Source: Salinibacterium sp. G-O1 | GTDB taxonomy: Bacteria > Actinomycetota > Actinomycetes > Actinomycetales > Microbacteriaceae | Direction of reading: 5' to 3' | Length of the DNA: 53,997 bases | Assembly: GCF_030063305.1 (NCBI RefSeq) | Contig: NZ_JASISV010000005.1 | Span: forward strand, 1-53,997 | Made by a program: the position numbers and the translations under genes | Part shown: positions 31,780 through 40,563 of the stretch, in pieces | How the letters are laid out: each line of letters begins with the position of its first letter | Position numbering within the stretch: the stretch's first letter is position 1 | The notes under the pieces: model-generated | The model's input: only the letters and a program-made list of their open reading frames with translations | What the model was told of the DNA's origin: nothing | Database searches by the model: none

Positions 31780-32858
31780 TTCAGCGGCCCGTCAGTGAAG
31801 AGGAAATCTATGTGCTGGTGGTTGCAGCTGTCCGCAATTTGCGTGATGTTCTGCCAGGTGCGAACCGGTCGGCAATTAGCCTGACCGGCTCGCGTGCCAG
31901 CCGGCACGACTGCAGAAAGAAGATCCAGCAACGCGAGGTTATCCGGCGTCGCGCCGTCGAGTGCGGCACCATTCAGGCTGTAAAAATCGACGGCGTTACC
32001 GCCGCCCTTCGCCCAGTGGGCGAGGGTGCCGAGATTGTCGCCAGCACATTTCCGGTTGAGGTCAGATACTCCGACGCGCGGGAAGTGGTTGAGGACGAGG
32101 GTGATCGTTTGCAAAACCGACACGTCGATTGTGCAGTCCGCAGTGGCGGTGCCGTTGGCCATGTTCGTGATCTGGGAGGCGTAGCGCGGCTCGAGGAGGG
32201 TCAGGCTCCCGTTTTCCATGGCAACGACTAGCCCTTGTGCGAGTACGACAGCATTACCGGATACCCGGCATCCGTCGCTGCCCCCGGCACCGGGGGAGAG
32301 GGTGGCGAGATAGCTGGTGATCGCAACGGCAATCGCTCGGTATTGCGTGTAGTGGTACGGGTCGGCATTGATCTGCACGCTGCTAATCGCGATCGACGGG
32401 TCAAGAGTTTCCCAGTTGGGGACGGCCGCGAGCCGCTGGAAAAATAACACCGCCGCGGTGCTCGGGTCGAGGCGCTGCGCGGCGGTTCCCCAGGAGCTTT
32501 GTTGCTGAAAAAGACCGATCGAGTCAGCCGTAGAGCCGTCCGGGTTCATCGCCTGGTCACCGTAGTTGAGGTTCACCAGGGATGATTCCCCGATCGCTGC
32601 CTGCACCCCGAGGGCTTGGGCCGCGGCAGGCAGCTTTGCTGCGGCCGCGGCGTTGGTGATCGCGGCGGCGTTCAGCAGCTGCTCACGACCGAAGCCGCCG
32701 ACCGTGGCGTCGGCGGGAATTGTGACCCCGTCAACTGTTCCAGCTGAAGGGGTGCACGCGCCGGCTGGGGCACCGAGGGAAGTTACAGCGAGCACCAGCC
32801 CGAGGATGAGAGCCATGGGGAAGGCGATCACCCCAAAGATCACACCACCTGCATTCAC
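31767..32858 (-). CDS. Secreted VirB1-like peptidoglycan hydrolase / conjugation protein, 363 aa
   Basis: An N-terminal membrane anchor or signal (IFGVIAFPMALILGLVLAVTSLG) is followed by a transglycosylase-like region, AAQALGVQAAIGESSLVNLNYGDQAMNPDGSTADSIGLFQQQSSWG, with catalytic Glu in GESS and the SxGLFQQ motif. A second domain, CAGDNLGTLAHWAKGGGNAVDFYSLNG...NHQHIDFLF, is found in actinobacterial hydrolases of transfer operons. It would open the wall for the transfer machine. Coupled by ATGA overlap to the lipoprotein gene. Confidence 0.82.
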   Translation of the reverse strand: MNAGGVIFGVIAFPMALILGLVLAVTSLGAPAGACTPSAGTVDGVTIPADATVGGFGREQLLNAAAITNAAAAAKLPAAAQALGVQAAIGESSLVNLNYGDQAMNPDGSTADSIGLFQQQSSWGTAAQRLDPSTAAVLFFQRLAAVPNWETLDPSIAISSVQINADPYHYTQYRAIAVAITSYLATLSPGAGGSDGCRVSGNAVVLAQGLVVAMENGSLTLLEPRYASQITNMANGTATADCTIDVSVLQTITLVLNHFPRVGVSDLNRKCAGDNLGTLAHWAKGGGNAVDFYSLNGAALDGATPDNLALLDLLSAVVPAGTRAGQANCRPVRTWQNITQIADSCNHQHIDFLFTDGPLNVSS

Positions 32859-33376
32859 GAGGGGGCTGCCATCCGGTCGACACGGAACCCATCACTGGTA
32901 GCCGCTCGAGTGACGTAAGCCTCATACGTTCCGGTATCGGTGGGCACGTTCACCCTGAACGTGTAGGCCCCGTCGCCGTCGCGAATGTTCGTGCCCGGCA
33001 GGGTCGACGTGCACGGGACCGTGGCCGGGTCGACGGTCCCGTATGCCAGTACCGCCGAGTCGGTCAGGTAGACGGAGAGATCGGCCATCCATTGGCCTTT
33101 GCTGGCGCCGGGTCGGCAGTAGGCCGACACCGCTGCTATCGCAGCGACTATCGCGTCTGCGGCCGGGTCGCCGGTTACCTCTGGCGTCGAGTCCCGGACG
33201 GGCGATTCGGTTGCCGCCGGGGAGGGCGTCGACGTTGCCGAGGGCGTGCCGCTAGGTAAGGCACTCGCCGGTGGGGTGGGGGAGGAGGCCACAATATTCG
33301 GGGTGCACCCAGTCAGGCCGCAGCAGGCCACCGTTAGCGTTGCCGCAAACGTGCCGGGGTGCGCCCTGAAGGTCAC
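32855..33376 (-). CDS. Conjugation-associated lipoprotein, 173 aa
   Basis: The signal GTFAATLTVACCGLTGCTPN has lipobox LTGC, then a Ser/Thr/Pro-rich linker (SPTPPASALPSGTPSATST) and a small C-terminal domain (DPAADAIVAAIAAVSAYCRP...GDGAYTFRVNVPTDTGTYEAYV) of an NTF2/VirB8-like size and pattern. It overlaps both neighbours by 4 bases, so three genes form one operon ending at the palindrome terminator. A wall-side T4SS component is likely. Confidence 0.7.
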   Translation of the reverse strand: MTFRAHPGTFAATLTVACCGLTGCTPNIVASSPTPPASALPSGTPSATSTPSPAATESPVRDSTPEVTGDPAADAIVAAIAAVSAYCRPGASKGQWMADLSVYLTDSAVLAYGTVDPATVPCTSTLPGTNIRDGDGAYTFRVNVPTDTGTYEAYVTRAATSDGFRVDRMAAPS

Positions 33377-33651
33377 TTGCTCAACCCGGACTCAGGGTCG
33401 TTGCTGACGGGTTTGAGAGGGGCGGTGCGCCGTGGTGAACGTCCGCGAGAGGCGAGCCCAAGGCTTCGCAGTTCTGTCTCGCTCCATCCAGCTTTCATCG
33501 CCTGACGCCGTGCTGTCGCGGCGTCACTCGCGCGCGCGGCGAGTTCTCGCTGTGCCCGGTGAACCGCAGCGACAGCTGTCTCTAACGCTTCGCCTGCTGC
33601 GATCTTCGATGCAATTTGCTCGTGTACGAGCTGCTGAATTGTCTTTGGCAT
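33373..33651 (-). CDS. Small basic helical protein, 92 aa, possible relaxosome accessory
   Basis: KTIQQLVHEQIASKIAAGEALETAVAAVHRAQRELAARASDAATARRQAMKAGWSETELRSLGL is mainly helical and positively charged. Its gene lies divergent from the relaxase across the probable oriT and leads the hydrolase/lipoprotein operon. In many plasmids such a gene encodes a DNA-binding mobilisation auxiliary. No family is recognised with certainty. Confidence 0.6.
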   Translation of the reverse strand: MPKTIQQLVHEQIASKIAAGEALETAVAAVHRAQRELAARASDAATARRQAMKAGWSETELRSLGLASRGRSPRRTAPLKPVSNDPESGLSK

Positions 33652-33668
33652 TCTCCGAGACTACAGAG

Positions 33669-33682
33669 TTGCGGTTCCGCAA
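33669..33682. promoter_or_regulatory. Shared palindrome site 1: TTGCGGTTCCGCAA
   Basis: Near-perfect 14-bp palindrome, 17 bp from the start of the accessory gene, at the left edge of the oriT region. The same element is found at 46222 and 49799. Two of the three sites have TTGCGG placed as a possible -35. Confidence 0.7.
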
Positions 33683-33845
33683 GTAAACGATCTAGAAGAA
33701 CTTCTTCGAGTAGGAAGAGATCGGTTATCGAGCTCAATGAGTCTCAGACATAATCGACCTTCGATGAAGACACTTCTTACGATCTCAACCAAGATCAGAA
33801 ACTATGCACGTATGCTACGACGCTGCGTCGTAGTACGGTGAGGGT
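33683..33845. other. Probable oriT region
   Basis: An AT-rich noncoding island directly before the relaxase gene, with several small inverted repeats: GAAGAA-C-TTCTTC (33695-33707), GATCT...AGATC (33781-33796) and a perfect 8-bp hairpin CTACGACG-CTG-CGTCGTAG (33815-33833). MobF relaxases bind a hairpin next to nic. The exact nic site cannot be assigned. The last hairpin may also control relaxase expression, as it ends 12 bases before the GTG. Confidence 0.6.
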
Positions 33846-36800
33846 GTGCGAGGCGGTCTGGTGTTCTTTCGGGGGGCGGGCGCAGCTGCGCGCGCCTACT
33901 TGGAGTCGGATCACTCGAACGCAGACGAGTACTACCTCGAAGACGGTGGCGCTGTTGCCGCCTGGTCGGCGTGGGATGGGAGCGGCTCGCTGACTGCTTC
34001 CGCATCCTTGGATGGCGAACAGTATCAGGGGTGGGTTGACTGGAAGGATCCCGAAACGGGACTGCTTCGGGGGGTAGCGCGTGAGGAAACGCGCATCACT
34101 CGCGATGGCGAGCTGGTCGCAAGCCCCGCATCGCCGCGGTTCGTTGAGATGACGGTCAACTGCGACAAGAGCCTGTCGGTTGCGGCCGCGCTCAGCCCGA
34201 GCGTGTCTGCGGCGCTGGACGAGGCTCAGGCGGCAGCGGGGGAGGCCATGAAGAGGTACATGGCCCAGAACTCGGTGACCCGAGTAGGGGCCCGCGGGAG
34301 CCAACGTTTCGTGCCGGTCGAGCGGATGGAGAGCGTGTCGGTGGTTCACCGTTCCTCACGCGCCGGGGATCCGCACCGGCATGTGCACGTGCAATGGAAT
34401 GTGCGAGTGATGGCTGAGGGGAAATGGCGGGGCCTTCACACGGCCGCGACCTTGAAGCAGCAGGGCGCGCTCCGTGGAGTCGGGGAGGCGGCGATCAACT
34501 CCAACGCGCGTCTGCAGGCGGAGCTTGCCAAGGCGGGGTTCGTGTTTGATCCGGCCACCGGGGCGGTGACGAACCTGCGGAAGCAGGCGCGCGCGCTGAG
34601 CAAGCGTGCGGTGCAGATCCAGGGCAACACTGCTCGCCTCGAGCGGGCATGGCGGGCGGAGAACCCGGGCTGGGAACCCGACGCTGCCACACGGCGTGAG
34701 TTCGACCAGAAGGCGTGGGCATTCGAGCGTCCCCGGAAGCGACAGCAGGCCGGCTCGGCACAGTCGGTATCGGCAGAGTCGAAGTGGGTGGGGGAGCTGC
34801 GTCAGCAGCTCTTACCGGTCGAGGGGTTCACGGCTTTGGCTACGCCCGCCGCCTCGAGCTTGCAGGAACTTGATCGCACCGCGATCGCCGAGCAGGTGGT
34901 GACCGTTGCGGGCGCCAAGGCGTCCGCGTGGTCGCTGGCCGATCTGGAAGGTCATGTCGGGGTGCTGGTCGGCCGCGCGGGGGTGCGGGCCCTGCCGGAA
35001 GAGGTGACTGTGTACGCGCGGTCGGTCGCGGCCGAGATCGCTGCGACGCTGCCGCGACTGCGGATGGACGTGCCCGGCCAGGTGCCAGGGTGGGTGCGGC
35101 ACCTGACCTCGGAGCGGGTGCAGCGCATCGAGGCGCAGCTGCAGGCCAGCTTTACCGCGCGCGGTCTGAACTCGGGGCTTACGTTCGACCCGGCAGCGGT
35201 GAACCTGTCGGGGCTGAACGCGGAGCAGTCCATGGCCGCGCGAGCGTTGGCGACCGCAGCGCCGCTGGTTGTCATCGAGGGTGCCGCCGGCGGTGGGAAG
35301 ACCACGATGCTCGCAGCCGCACGCGGGTTGGCGGGCGAAAGCGGAATGAGGTTCATCGTCTTGGCGCCGACGTTGCGAGCCGCGAACGAGGCGGCGGCTG
35401 CGATCGGCGCTAACGCATCCAGCGCCCACAAACTCGCCCACGAGCACGGATTCCGGTGGGACACCGACGGCAGATGGACCCGGCTGAGCGTGGGGCACAT
35501 CGACCCATCAACTGGGGCTGTGTTCGACGGACCCAGTGAAACGTTCCGCGTCGACGCGCTTACCCGCCTGGTCATCGACGAGGCGGGGATGCTCGACCAG
35601 GATCTCGCCCACGCGGTACTGACCATCGCCGACGAAAGCGGCGCACCACTGGCGTTGATCGGGGACCGGGCGCAGCTTCCCGCGGTCGGTCGCGGGGGAG
35701 TGCTGGACATGGCTGTCGCCTCCCACCCTCGCCCGCTGGACCTGTCGGAGCTCTACCGGTTCCGAGAGCCCGGCTACGCGGAGCTGACCTTGAAGATGAG
35801 GGACCGCACGGAGCCGGCGGCGCTCTTCGATGACCTCGAAGCACGCGGCAACATCATCCTCCATGCGAGCGGAGATGAAGCGTGGGCGGCGATCACCCGC
35901 GATGTGTCCGGGCGTGCTGCAGTCGGCGCAAGCGTCGCCGTTGCGGTGGCCACGAATGAACAGGCCGCGGAGCTGAATGCGCTGGTTCAGGCAACCCACG
36001 CCGAGGCGGGTCGCACCCGACAGCCGGCGCTCGATGTCGCAGGCTCCGACGGGCTGTCGCTGCGTATCGGGGACCGGGTGATGACCCGCCGGAACGACAA
36101 AGAGTTAGGTGTCGCCAACCGGGACACCTGGACTGTTGACCGGGTGCACCGGGACGGGACGGTGACCGTCACCGGCAGCAGCCGGCGGGTGCGGCTCCCG
36201 CGCGACTACGTGGAGGAACACACGCACCTCGCTTACGCCTCAACGGAATACGGGGTGCAGGGCGCCACCGTGGACTATGGCCACGGTGTGGTCACCGACT
36301 CATCCTCCGCGCAGGCGGTCTATGTTGCCGCGACTAGGGGCCGAGAACACAATGCGCTTCACATCGTCGCCGGCGACCGGGACGAAGCGCGTGGGATGTT
36401 CACCGCCGCGTTGAACCGTGAGGCCGGCGACCGCGGCACCGAGGCTGCGAGGGTTGTCGCCCACCGGGACGTTGAGGGTGTCATCCTCCCGACGCTCGAG
36501 CACGACCCGACCGTGCGCACGGCTCGCCTCGCTGCTGAGCACCGGCGGTACGACGGAGAGGTGCGCAACTGGGAGAGCGCACGTCAGCGGTGGCAGGACC
36601 GTAACCCTGACCTGGCTGCGGCAGATCACGCAGCAGCCTCGACTGCCGCTGACGGCGCAGCGGAGCAGGCGAGATCCGCGCGCGAAATCCTCGAGCGGGG
36701 CACCGCGGCCGCAGCGGGCGTGTCACCCACGCTGGACGCGGCACGCGCAGTGGAGCGCCGTGCACTCGCGCTCCGGGACCGGTTGAAAGCCGATCCGCCT

Positions 36801-36983
36801 CTTACGATCACTCCAGTGAGCCCAAGGCCGGGAACGGCCGAGCAGGAAGCGTCGAAAGACGCTGCCTACCAGGCCCGGCATGGCGCTGATGCTTTCCAGC
36901 AGGCACAGGACCGCGGCGCCACCCTCGCCCGCGAACGGCAGCAGCCGAGCATGGTCGACCGCTCGCCCACACCGGAGCGTTAA
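33846..36983 (+). CDS. traA: MobF-family relaxase/helicase (TraA/TrwC-like), 1045 aa
   Basis: Nicks oriT and unwinds the transferred strand. The N-terminal relaxase domain has tyrosines at about 18 and 29-30 (AYLES...ADEYYLEDG), FVEMTVNCDKSLSV and the three-histidine metal motif DPHRHVHVQWN (175-185). The helicase part has Walker A GAAGGGKTTMLAA near 478, TRLVIDEAGMLDQDLA, ALIGDRAQLPAVGRGG and late SF1 motifs including STEYGVQGATVDYGHGVV and YVAATRGREHNALHIV. The GTG start is the first in frame after the hairpin. Its stop overlaps that of the convergent DUF4913 gene. The disordered C-terminal tail is typical. Confidence 0.95.
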   Translation: MRGGLVFFRGAGAAARAYLESDHSNADEYYLEDGGAVAAWSAWDGSGSLTASASLDGEQYQGWVDWKDPETGLLRGVAREETRITRDGELVASPASPRFVEMTVNCDKSLSVAAALSPSVSAALDEAQAAAGEAMKRYMAQNSVTRVGARGSQRFVPVERMESVSVVHRSSRAGDPHRHVHVQWNVRVMAEGKWRGLHTAATLKQQGALRGVGEAAINSNARLQAELAKAGFVFDPATGAVTNLRKQARALSKRAVQIQGNTARLERAWRAENPGWEPDAATRREFDQKAWAFERPRKRQQAGSAQSVSAESKWVGELRQQLLPVEGFTALATPAASSLQELDRTAIAEQVVTVAGAKASAWSLADLEGHVGVLVGRAGVRALPEEVTVYARSVAAEIAATLPRLRMDVPGQVPGWVRHLTSERVQRIEAQLQASFTARGLNSGLTFDPAAVNLSGLNAEQSMAARALATAAPLVVIEGAAGGGKTTMLAAARGLAGESGMRFIVLAPTLRAANEAAAAIGANASSAHKLAHEHGFRWDTDGRWTRLSVGHIDPSTGAVFDGPSETFRVDALTRLVIDEAGMLDQDLAHAVLTIADESGAPLALIGDRAQLPAVGRGGVLDMAVASHPRPLDLSELYRFREPGYAELTLKMRDRTEPAALFDDLEARGNIILHASGDEAWAAITRDVSGRAAVGASVAVAVATNEQAAELNALVQATHAEAGRTRQPALDVAGSDGLSLRIGDRVMTRRNDKELGVANRDTWTVDRVHRDGTVTVTGSSRRVRLPRDYVEEHTHLAYASTEYGVQGATVDYGHGVVTDSSSAQAVYVAATRGREHNALHIVAGDRDEARGMFTAALNREAGDRGTEAARVVAHRDVEGVILPTLEHDPTVRTARLAAEHRRYDGEVRNWESARQRWQDRNPDLAAADHAAASTAADGAAEQARSAREILERGTAAAAGVSPTLDAARAVERRALALRDRLKADPPLTITPVSPRPGTAEQEASKDAAYQARHGADAFQQAQDRGATLARERQQPSMVDRSPTPER

Positions 36984-37327
36984 GGGGTGGGCGGCGGCTT
37001 CACCGCGTCCAACTGCGCGTGAGTGCTGTGCCGGCCCTGCCCGCACCGCCGGAACGAGCCTTTTTCCCGGTCGACCAGCATCGGCAGGTGATAGTCGAGC
37101 ACGTCCCGCAGGAACCCGTGCAAGGAGGCGTCGGGGCTTTCGAGCATGTGGGACCACTCGTCGCTTATTGCCGCCAGGCGGTGCACCGCGTCGGGGTGCT
37201 CGCCCCACTGGGAGCACCAGATGGTGTCCTTCGGCTGGCCCGCTGTCAGGTGCGGCAGCAGAACTCCGTCCACGAACGCGCGGACTGAGTCGGGGATGTC
37301 TGTCAGGGGTAGCAGTTCAGGTTCCAT
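36980..37327 (-). CDS. DUF4913-like protein, 115 aa
   Basis: IWCSQWGEHPDAVHRLAAISDEWSHMLESPDASLHGFLRDVLDYHLPMLVDREKGSFRRC follows the DUF4913 pattern (W..W..HP.A..RL..L...W, then W/L.D..D.H...L). The family is common in actinobacterial conjugation clusters and has no known biochemical role. Last gene of the tra operon, overlapping the coupling-protein gene by 11 bases. Confidence 0.78.
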   Translation of the reverse strand: MEPELLPLTDIPDSVRAFVDGVLLPHLTAGQPKDTIWCSQWGEHPDAVHRLAAISDEWSHMLESPDASLHGFLRDVLDYHLPMLVDREKGSFRRCGQGRHSTHAQLDAVKPPPTP

Positions 37328-39035
37328 CGTCGCCCGTCCGATTGGCGGATATGGCGGCAGCGTTCAGTTTGGTGAGGGCCTTGTCTTTCCACCACGGGAT
37401 AGACCGGACCAGTGCTGGCCGGCACCCGGAGGCGAACACCACCATCCGTCCTAGCGTGAGCGAGGCGAGGTCGGAGACATCCATGATCCGCTCCGAACGG
37501 CGGGAGGTATTTACGGTGCGTTTTCCATCGTGAGTGGAGGTCGATCGTTCGGTGTACTCGTAGTCTCCTATCAGCTCTGACAGGTCCCGCAGGAAGCTGT
37601 TGGAGGCGTTGCCGCCACCGAAGACCCGCACCGTGGAGGATGCCCACAGCTGGCCGAAGCCGGTCTGCCCCCACACCTGCTCACCCTGCTCCTGAGTCTG
37701 CAGAATCGTAATGGGGATAATTCCGCGCGAACCGTAGTGCGTGTATTTCTCGGGCAGGTCGGGGATGCGGCAGATGTTGCCGGCCTCATCAAGGATCGCC
37801 ATCAGCGGGACGGGCAACCGGCCGGAGGGTTCCCTTTTTGCGGCGTTCTCTGCCGCTGACAGCACCGCGCGTGTGAGCGCAGCTAAAAGCGGCCCCGCCG
37901 AGCCTGGCCCTTCCTCACTGAATAGGTACAGGGTGTCTGCGCGGGCGGTGACGAACTCTTCGGGGTCGAACTCGGGTCGCCCTTCTCGGGGCTGCACCCA
38001 GCAGCGCACTGATTCGCTGGCCAGGAAGCTGAGGGCTTCGCGCGCGTACGCGAACACCCCTGATCGGGTGCGTTGTGTCACCGCTTGGGCGGCGTCGACG
38101 TCGTCGGCCAGGTGCGGGTAGCTCTCTTCGAGGATCCGCGCCGGCGTCGAGTCGGTCTCGTCGGTGAGCCACTGAAGAACGGCTGGCAGGTACAGTTTCT
38201 CGACGGATGCTGCGAACAGGTACCGGGAGATTAGCGTGCGCCCGGTCGAGGAGAAGAAGGCGTCATCATCGGCTCCGGTGCCGTATGTTGCTGCGGTGAA
38301 CACGGCGGCCAGCTTGTCGCAGTCCTCTACCGAGGTGATACGCGCTAGAGGGTTCCACCAGCAGCTGTAATCGTCGTAGGCGCCAGCAAGGCGCTGCGGG
38401 TCGAACAGGCGCACCGTGCCGGCGGCGGCCCTTACGGTGAGGGTTTCTGCCAGAATGTCCGGCTTCACGGACGTTGCCAGCAGTGTGCCGGGGGCGGCCA
38501 GAATGTTCGGGATGACGATGGACGCTGATTTGTTCCGGCGCGGTCCGGCAATGACCGACACAGTGTCCTCGTAGGACGCCCGCAGCGGCAGGCGGCCGGC
38601 GACGGTGTGGCCCACGGTCACGCCGAGAAACTGTGGCGGGATACCCATGCGGTTGTGACGTTTACGCAGAGTACCTGGGAGTAGCGGCGCGATGTCCCGA
38701 CCGGTGCCCATCTTCGGGGCGGCACCGTCCGCCGGTGACCGGTCCCGCCCGCGCCGAAGCACCACGACGAGCACCATGGCGATGACAGCCACGATCGCTG
38801 CCCCAACCAGCACCGCTGCGGCGGTATGGGTTGTTGTCCAGGGGGCGCCGTCCCGGATCGCCTCGGCCGGGTTCACGAATCCGCTCGAGGATCCTGACCA
38901 CCAGCCGGCGATCGTCCACACCGACACCGCACCAGCCAGCACCAGCACGATTACCCCCAGCGCGAGCAGCGGTGTGATGGAGTCGGTGCGTCTGGTGACG
39001 GCGGACACCTCAGACCGCCACTCGACGGTCGTCAC
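37317..39035 (-). CDS. VirD4/TraG-family coupling protein, 572 aa
   Basis: Brings the relaxase-DNA complex to the secretion channel. Two N-terminal membrane helices (LLALGVIVLVLAGAVSVW and AAAVLVGAAIVAVIAMVLVVV) precede the ATPase. The Walker A is unusual: AGPRRNKSASIVIPNIL (about 163-179) replaces GPxGSGKT with GPRRNKS, a form seen in actinobacterial TraG proteins. Further motifs are ATSVKPDI, a Walker B in PLMAILDEAGNICRIPDLP and TILQTQEQGEQVWG. Overlaps the VirB4-like gene by 26 bases. Confidence 0.9.
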   Translation of the reverse strand: MTTVEWRSEVSAVTRRTDSITPLLALGVIVLVLAGAVSVWTIAGWWSGSSSGFVNPAEAIRDGAPWTTTHTAAAVLVGAAIVAVIAMVLVVVLRRGRDRSPADGAAPKMGTGRDIAPLLPGTLRKRHNRMGIPPQFLGVTVGHTVAGRLPLRASYEDTVSVIAGPRRNKSASIVIPNILAAPGTLLATSVKPDILAETLTVRAAAGTVRLFDPQRLAGAYDDYSCWWNPLARITSVEDCDKLAAVFTAATYGTGADDDAFFSSTGRTLISRYLFAASVEKLYLPAVLQWLTDETDSTPARILEESYPHLADDVDAAQAVTQRTRSGVFAYAREALSFLASESVRCWVQPREGRPEFDPEEFVTARADTLYLFSEEGPGSAGPLLAALTRAVLSAAENAAKREPSGRLPVPLMAILDEAGNICRIPDLPEKYTHYGSRGIIPITILQTQEQGEQVWGQTGFGQLWASSTVRVFGGGNASNSFLRDLSELIGDYEYTERSTSTHDGKRTVNTSRRSERIMDVSDLASLTLGRMVVFASGCRPALVRSIPWWKDKALTKLNAAAISANRTGDDGT

Positions 39036-40563
39036 TTCGGCGGCTCTGGGCGCGGAAACGTTCGTCGGTGATGTGAAACCCCTTCTGGGTGGGCGTCTGA
39101 ATCATCTTCACCGCGACTCCAGGTCGGCCCTCAACCTTAAACAGCACCCGGCCGGCACCGGGAGGGGCCGAACTCGCGTCGCCGGTTCGTGCTTTCGCAC
39201 CCCACGACTCGGCCGCGTTGAACTGCGACACCATCGCGATCTCCTTGTCCGTCAGCGGCTTGATTTTCGCCAGCTCCTCGAGGTCCGGCACCGTCAGCGC
39301 CATCAGACCAAGAAGGCCACTTCGTTCGGCAAGACCGCGCGCTTTCTCGCGATCCTCTGCATTGGGCAGCGACATCATGTCTTTGGGTGAGTGGGTGATC
39401 TTCATCTCCGCCGTGCCAACTGACCGGTTGGAGCGAGAGAGCGCATCCACCCGGTCCACGATGCCGGGCGCTGCCCGCATCGGATACCAGAACTCGTCCA
39501 TCAGCGTCGTGTAGCCGCTCCACGTCACCGCCGGCACATACGTCTCACCCTCAGCCGCTGCAGCCGCGGCTTTGCTGGCTTCGTGCTTGGCCAGCTCCCA
39601 GTGCGCGTCGATCGAGTCCATACCCAGCGACCAGGACATCAGCATGGCGGTGGACAGTAGGGTCGTTGCGCTTTGCGGGATCGAGGACGTGTCGAAGCAG
39701 AATCCGCCGCGGTTGCCGGCGTCGATCTCAATCGACTCTGTACCGCCCAGCAGGCGCCCCAGGTCGCCGGACAGCATTGCCTCGATCGAGTCCCCCAGCG
39801 CGTGATACTTCTCCTCGAAACGCTCTGGGGTGTGCGTGCGCGTCAGCGACAGCACCGCCTCCGACGGCTCCCGGAACGCATGTCGCAGATCCCGCGTCAC
39901 CGGAGAGGCGCTGCGGGCGAGGATGCCCTGCACCAACGCTTCCACGACCGCATCTTCCATGTCGGTCAGCGGGTTGCCGCGGCTGACACGCAACGCCAGC
40001 TGCGCCTGCTTGGTGATCTTCCACATTGCCAGCTCGTAAAGCTCTTCACCCACTGCGCCTCCGATCTGGGCCGCGGCACGCCCCAGCGGGCCCACCGACA
40101 GCAAGTTCAGCTGGTGGCGGGAGTTCGGGCCGAACTCGAACACCGAGCCGCCGGCCTGCTCCACCAGTGGTGTGTGTTCGCCCTTCTTCAACGGGTTGAA
40201 AACAGCCGGAATCATTCCCCTGGCCATCATCCCCAACGTCATCGTCTGCGCCGTGGAGCTCTTTCCCACCCCGTTGATGCCGAACAGGAACATCGATGGT
40301 GAGGAGATCACTCCCTCCACGTAGAAGGCGTAGTGGTCGAGGGCCACCGCCGTTCGGGTCAACAGGTCCGTGCCGCACGGAGCGCCGGACACAGGGCGGG
40401 CCGTTCCCGCGGTGAACGGGTAGATCCCGTTGGCCTGCACCGAGGAGCCGTACCACAGCGGCGCCGCCGGCACCCGGCTCCACCGGCCCCCGCCTCGGCC
40501 CACGTACCCACCAGGGGTGAGTACTCGAGGTCGTGAGCGTGTCCACGCTGCCGGGAGCTTCAT
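39010..40563 (-). CDS. VirB4/TraE-like conjugation ATPase, 517 aa
   Basis: Motor ATPase of the type IV secretion system. Walker A is in SMFLFGINGVGKSSTAQTM; FNPLKKGEHTPLVEQAGG and FEFGPNSRHQLNLL are the usual following blocks, and VTWSGYTTLMDEFWYPMRAAPGIVDRVDALSRSNRSVGTAEMKITHS contains the DEFW of the second half. Because it lacks the N-terminal VirB4 domain, which seems to reside in the SCO6880-like gene before it, the two together equal one full VirB4. ATGA overlap with that gene. Confidence 0.88.
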   Translation of the reverse strand: MKLPAAWTRSRPRVLTPGGYVGRGGGRWSRVPAAPLWYGSSVQANGIYPFTAGTARPVSGAPCGTDLLTRTAVALDHYAFYVEGVISSPSMFLFGINGVGKSSTAQTMTLGMMARGMIPAVFNPLKKGEHTPLVEQAGGSVFEFGPNSRHQLNLLSVGPLGRAAAQIGGAVGEELYELAMWKITKQAQLALRVSRGNPLTDMEDAVVEALVQGILARSASPVTRDLRHAFREPSEAVLSLTRTHTPERFEEKYHALGDSIEAMLSGDLGRLLGGTESIEIDAGNRGGFCFDTSSIPQSATTLLSTAMLMSWSLGMDSIDAHWELAKHEASKAAAAAAEGETYVPAVTWSGYTTLMDEFWYPMRAAPGIVDRVDALSRSNRSVGTAEMKITHSPKDMMSLPNAEDREKARGLAERSGLLGLMALTVPDLEELAKIKPLTDKEIAMVSQFNAAESWGAKARTGDASSAPPGAGRVLFKVEGRPGVAVKMIQTPTQKGFHITDERFRAQSRRSDDRRVAV

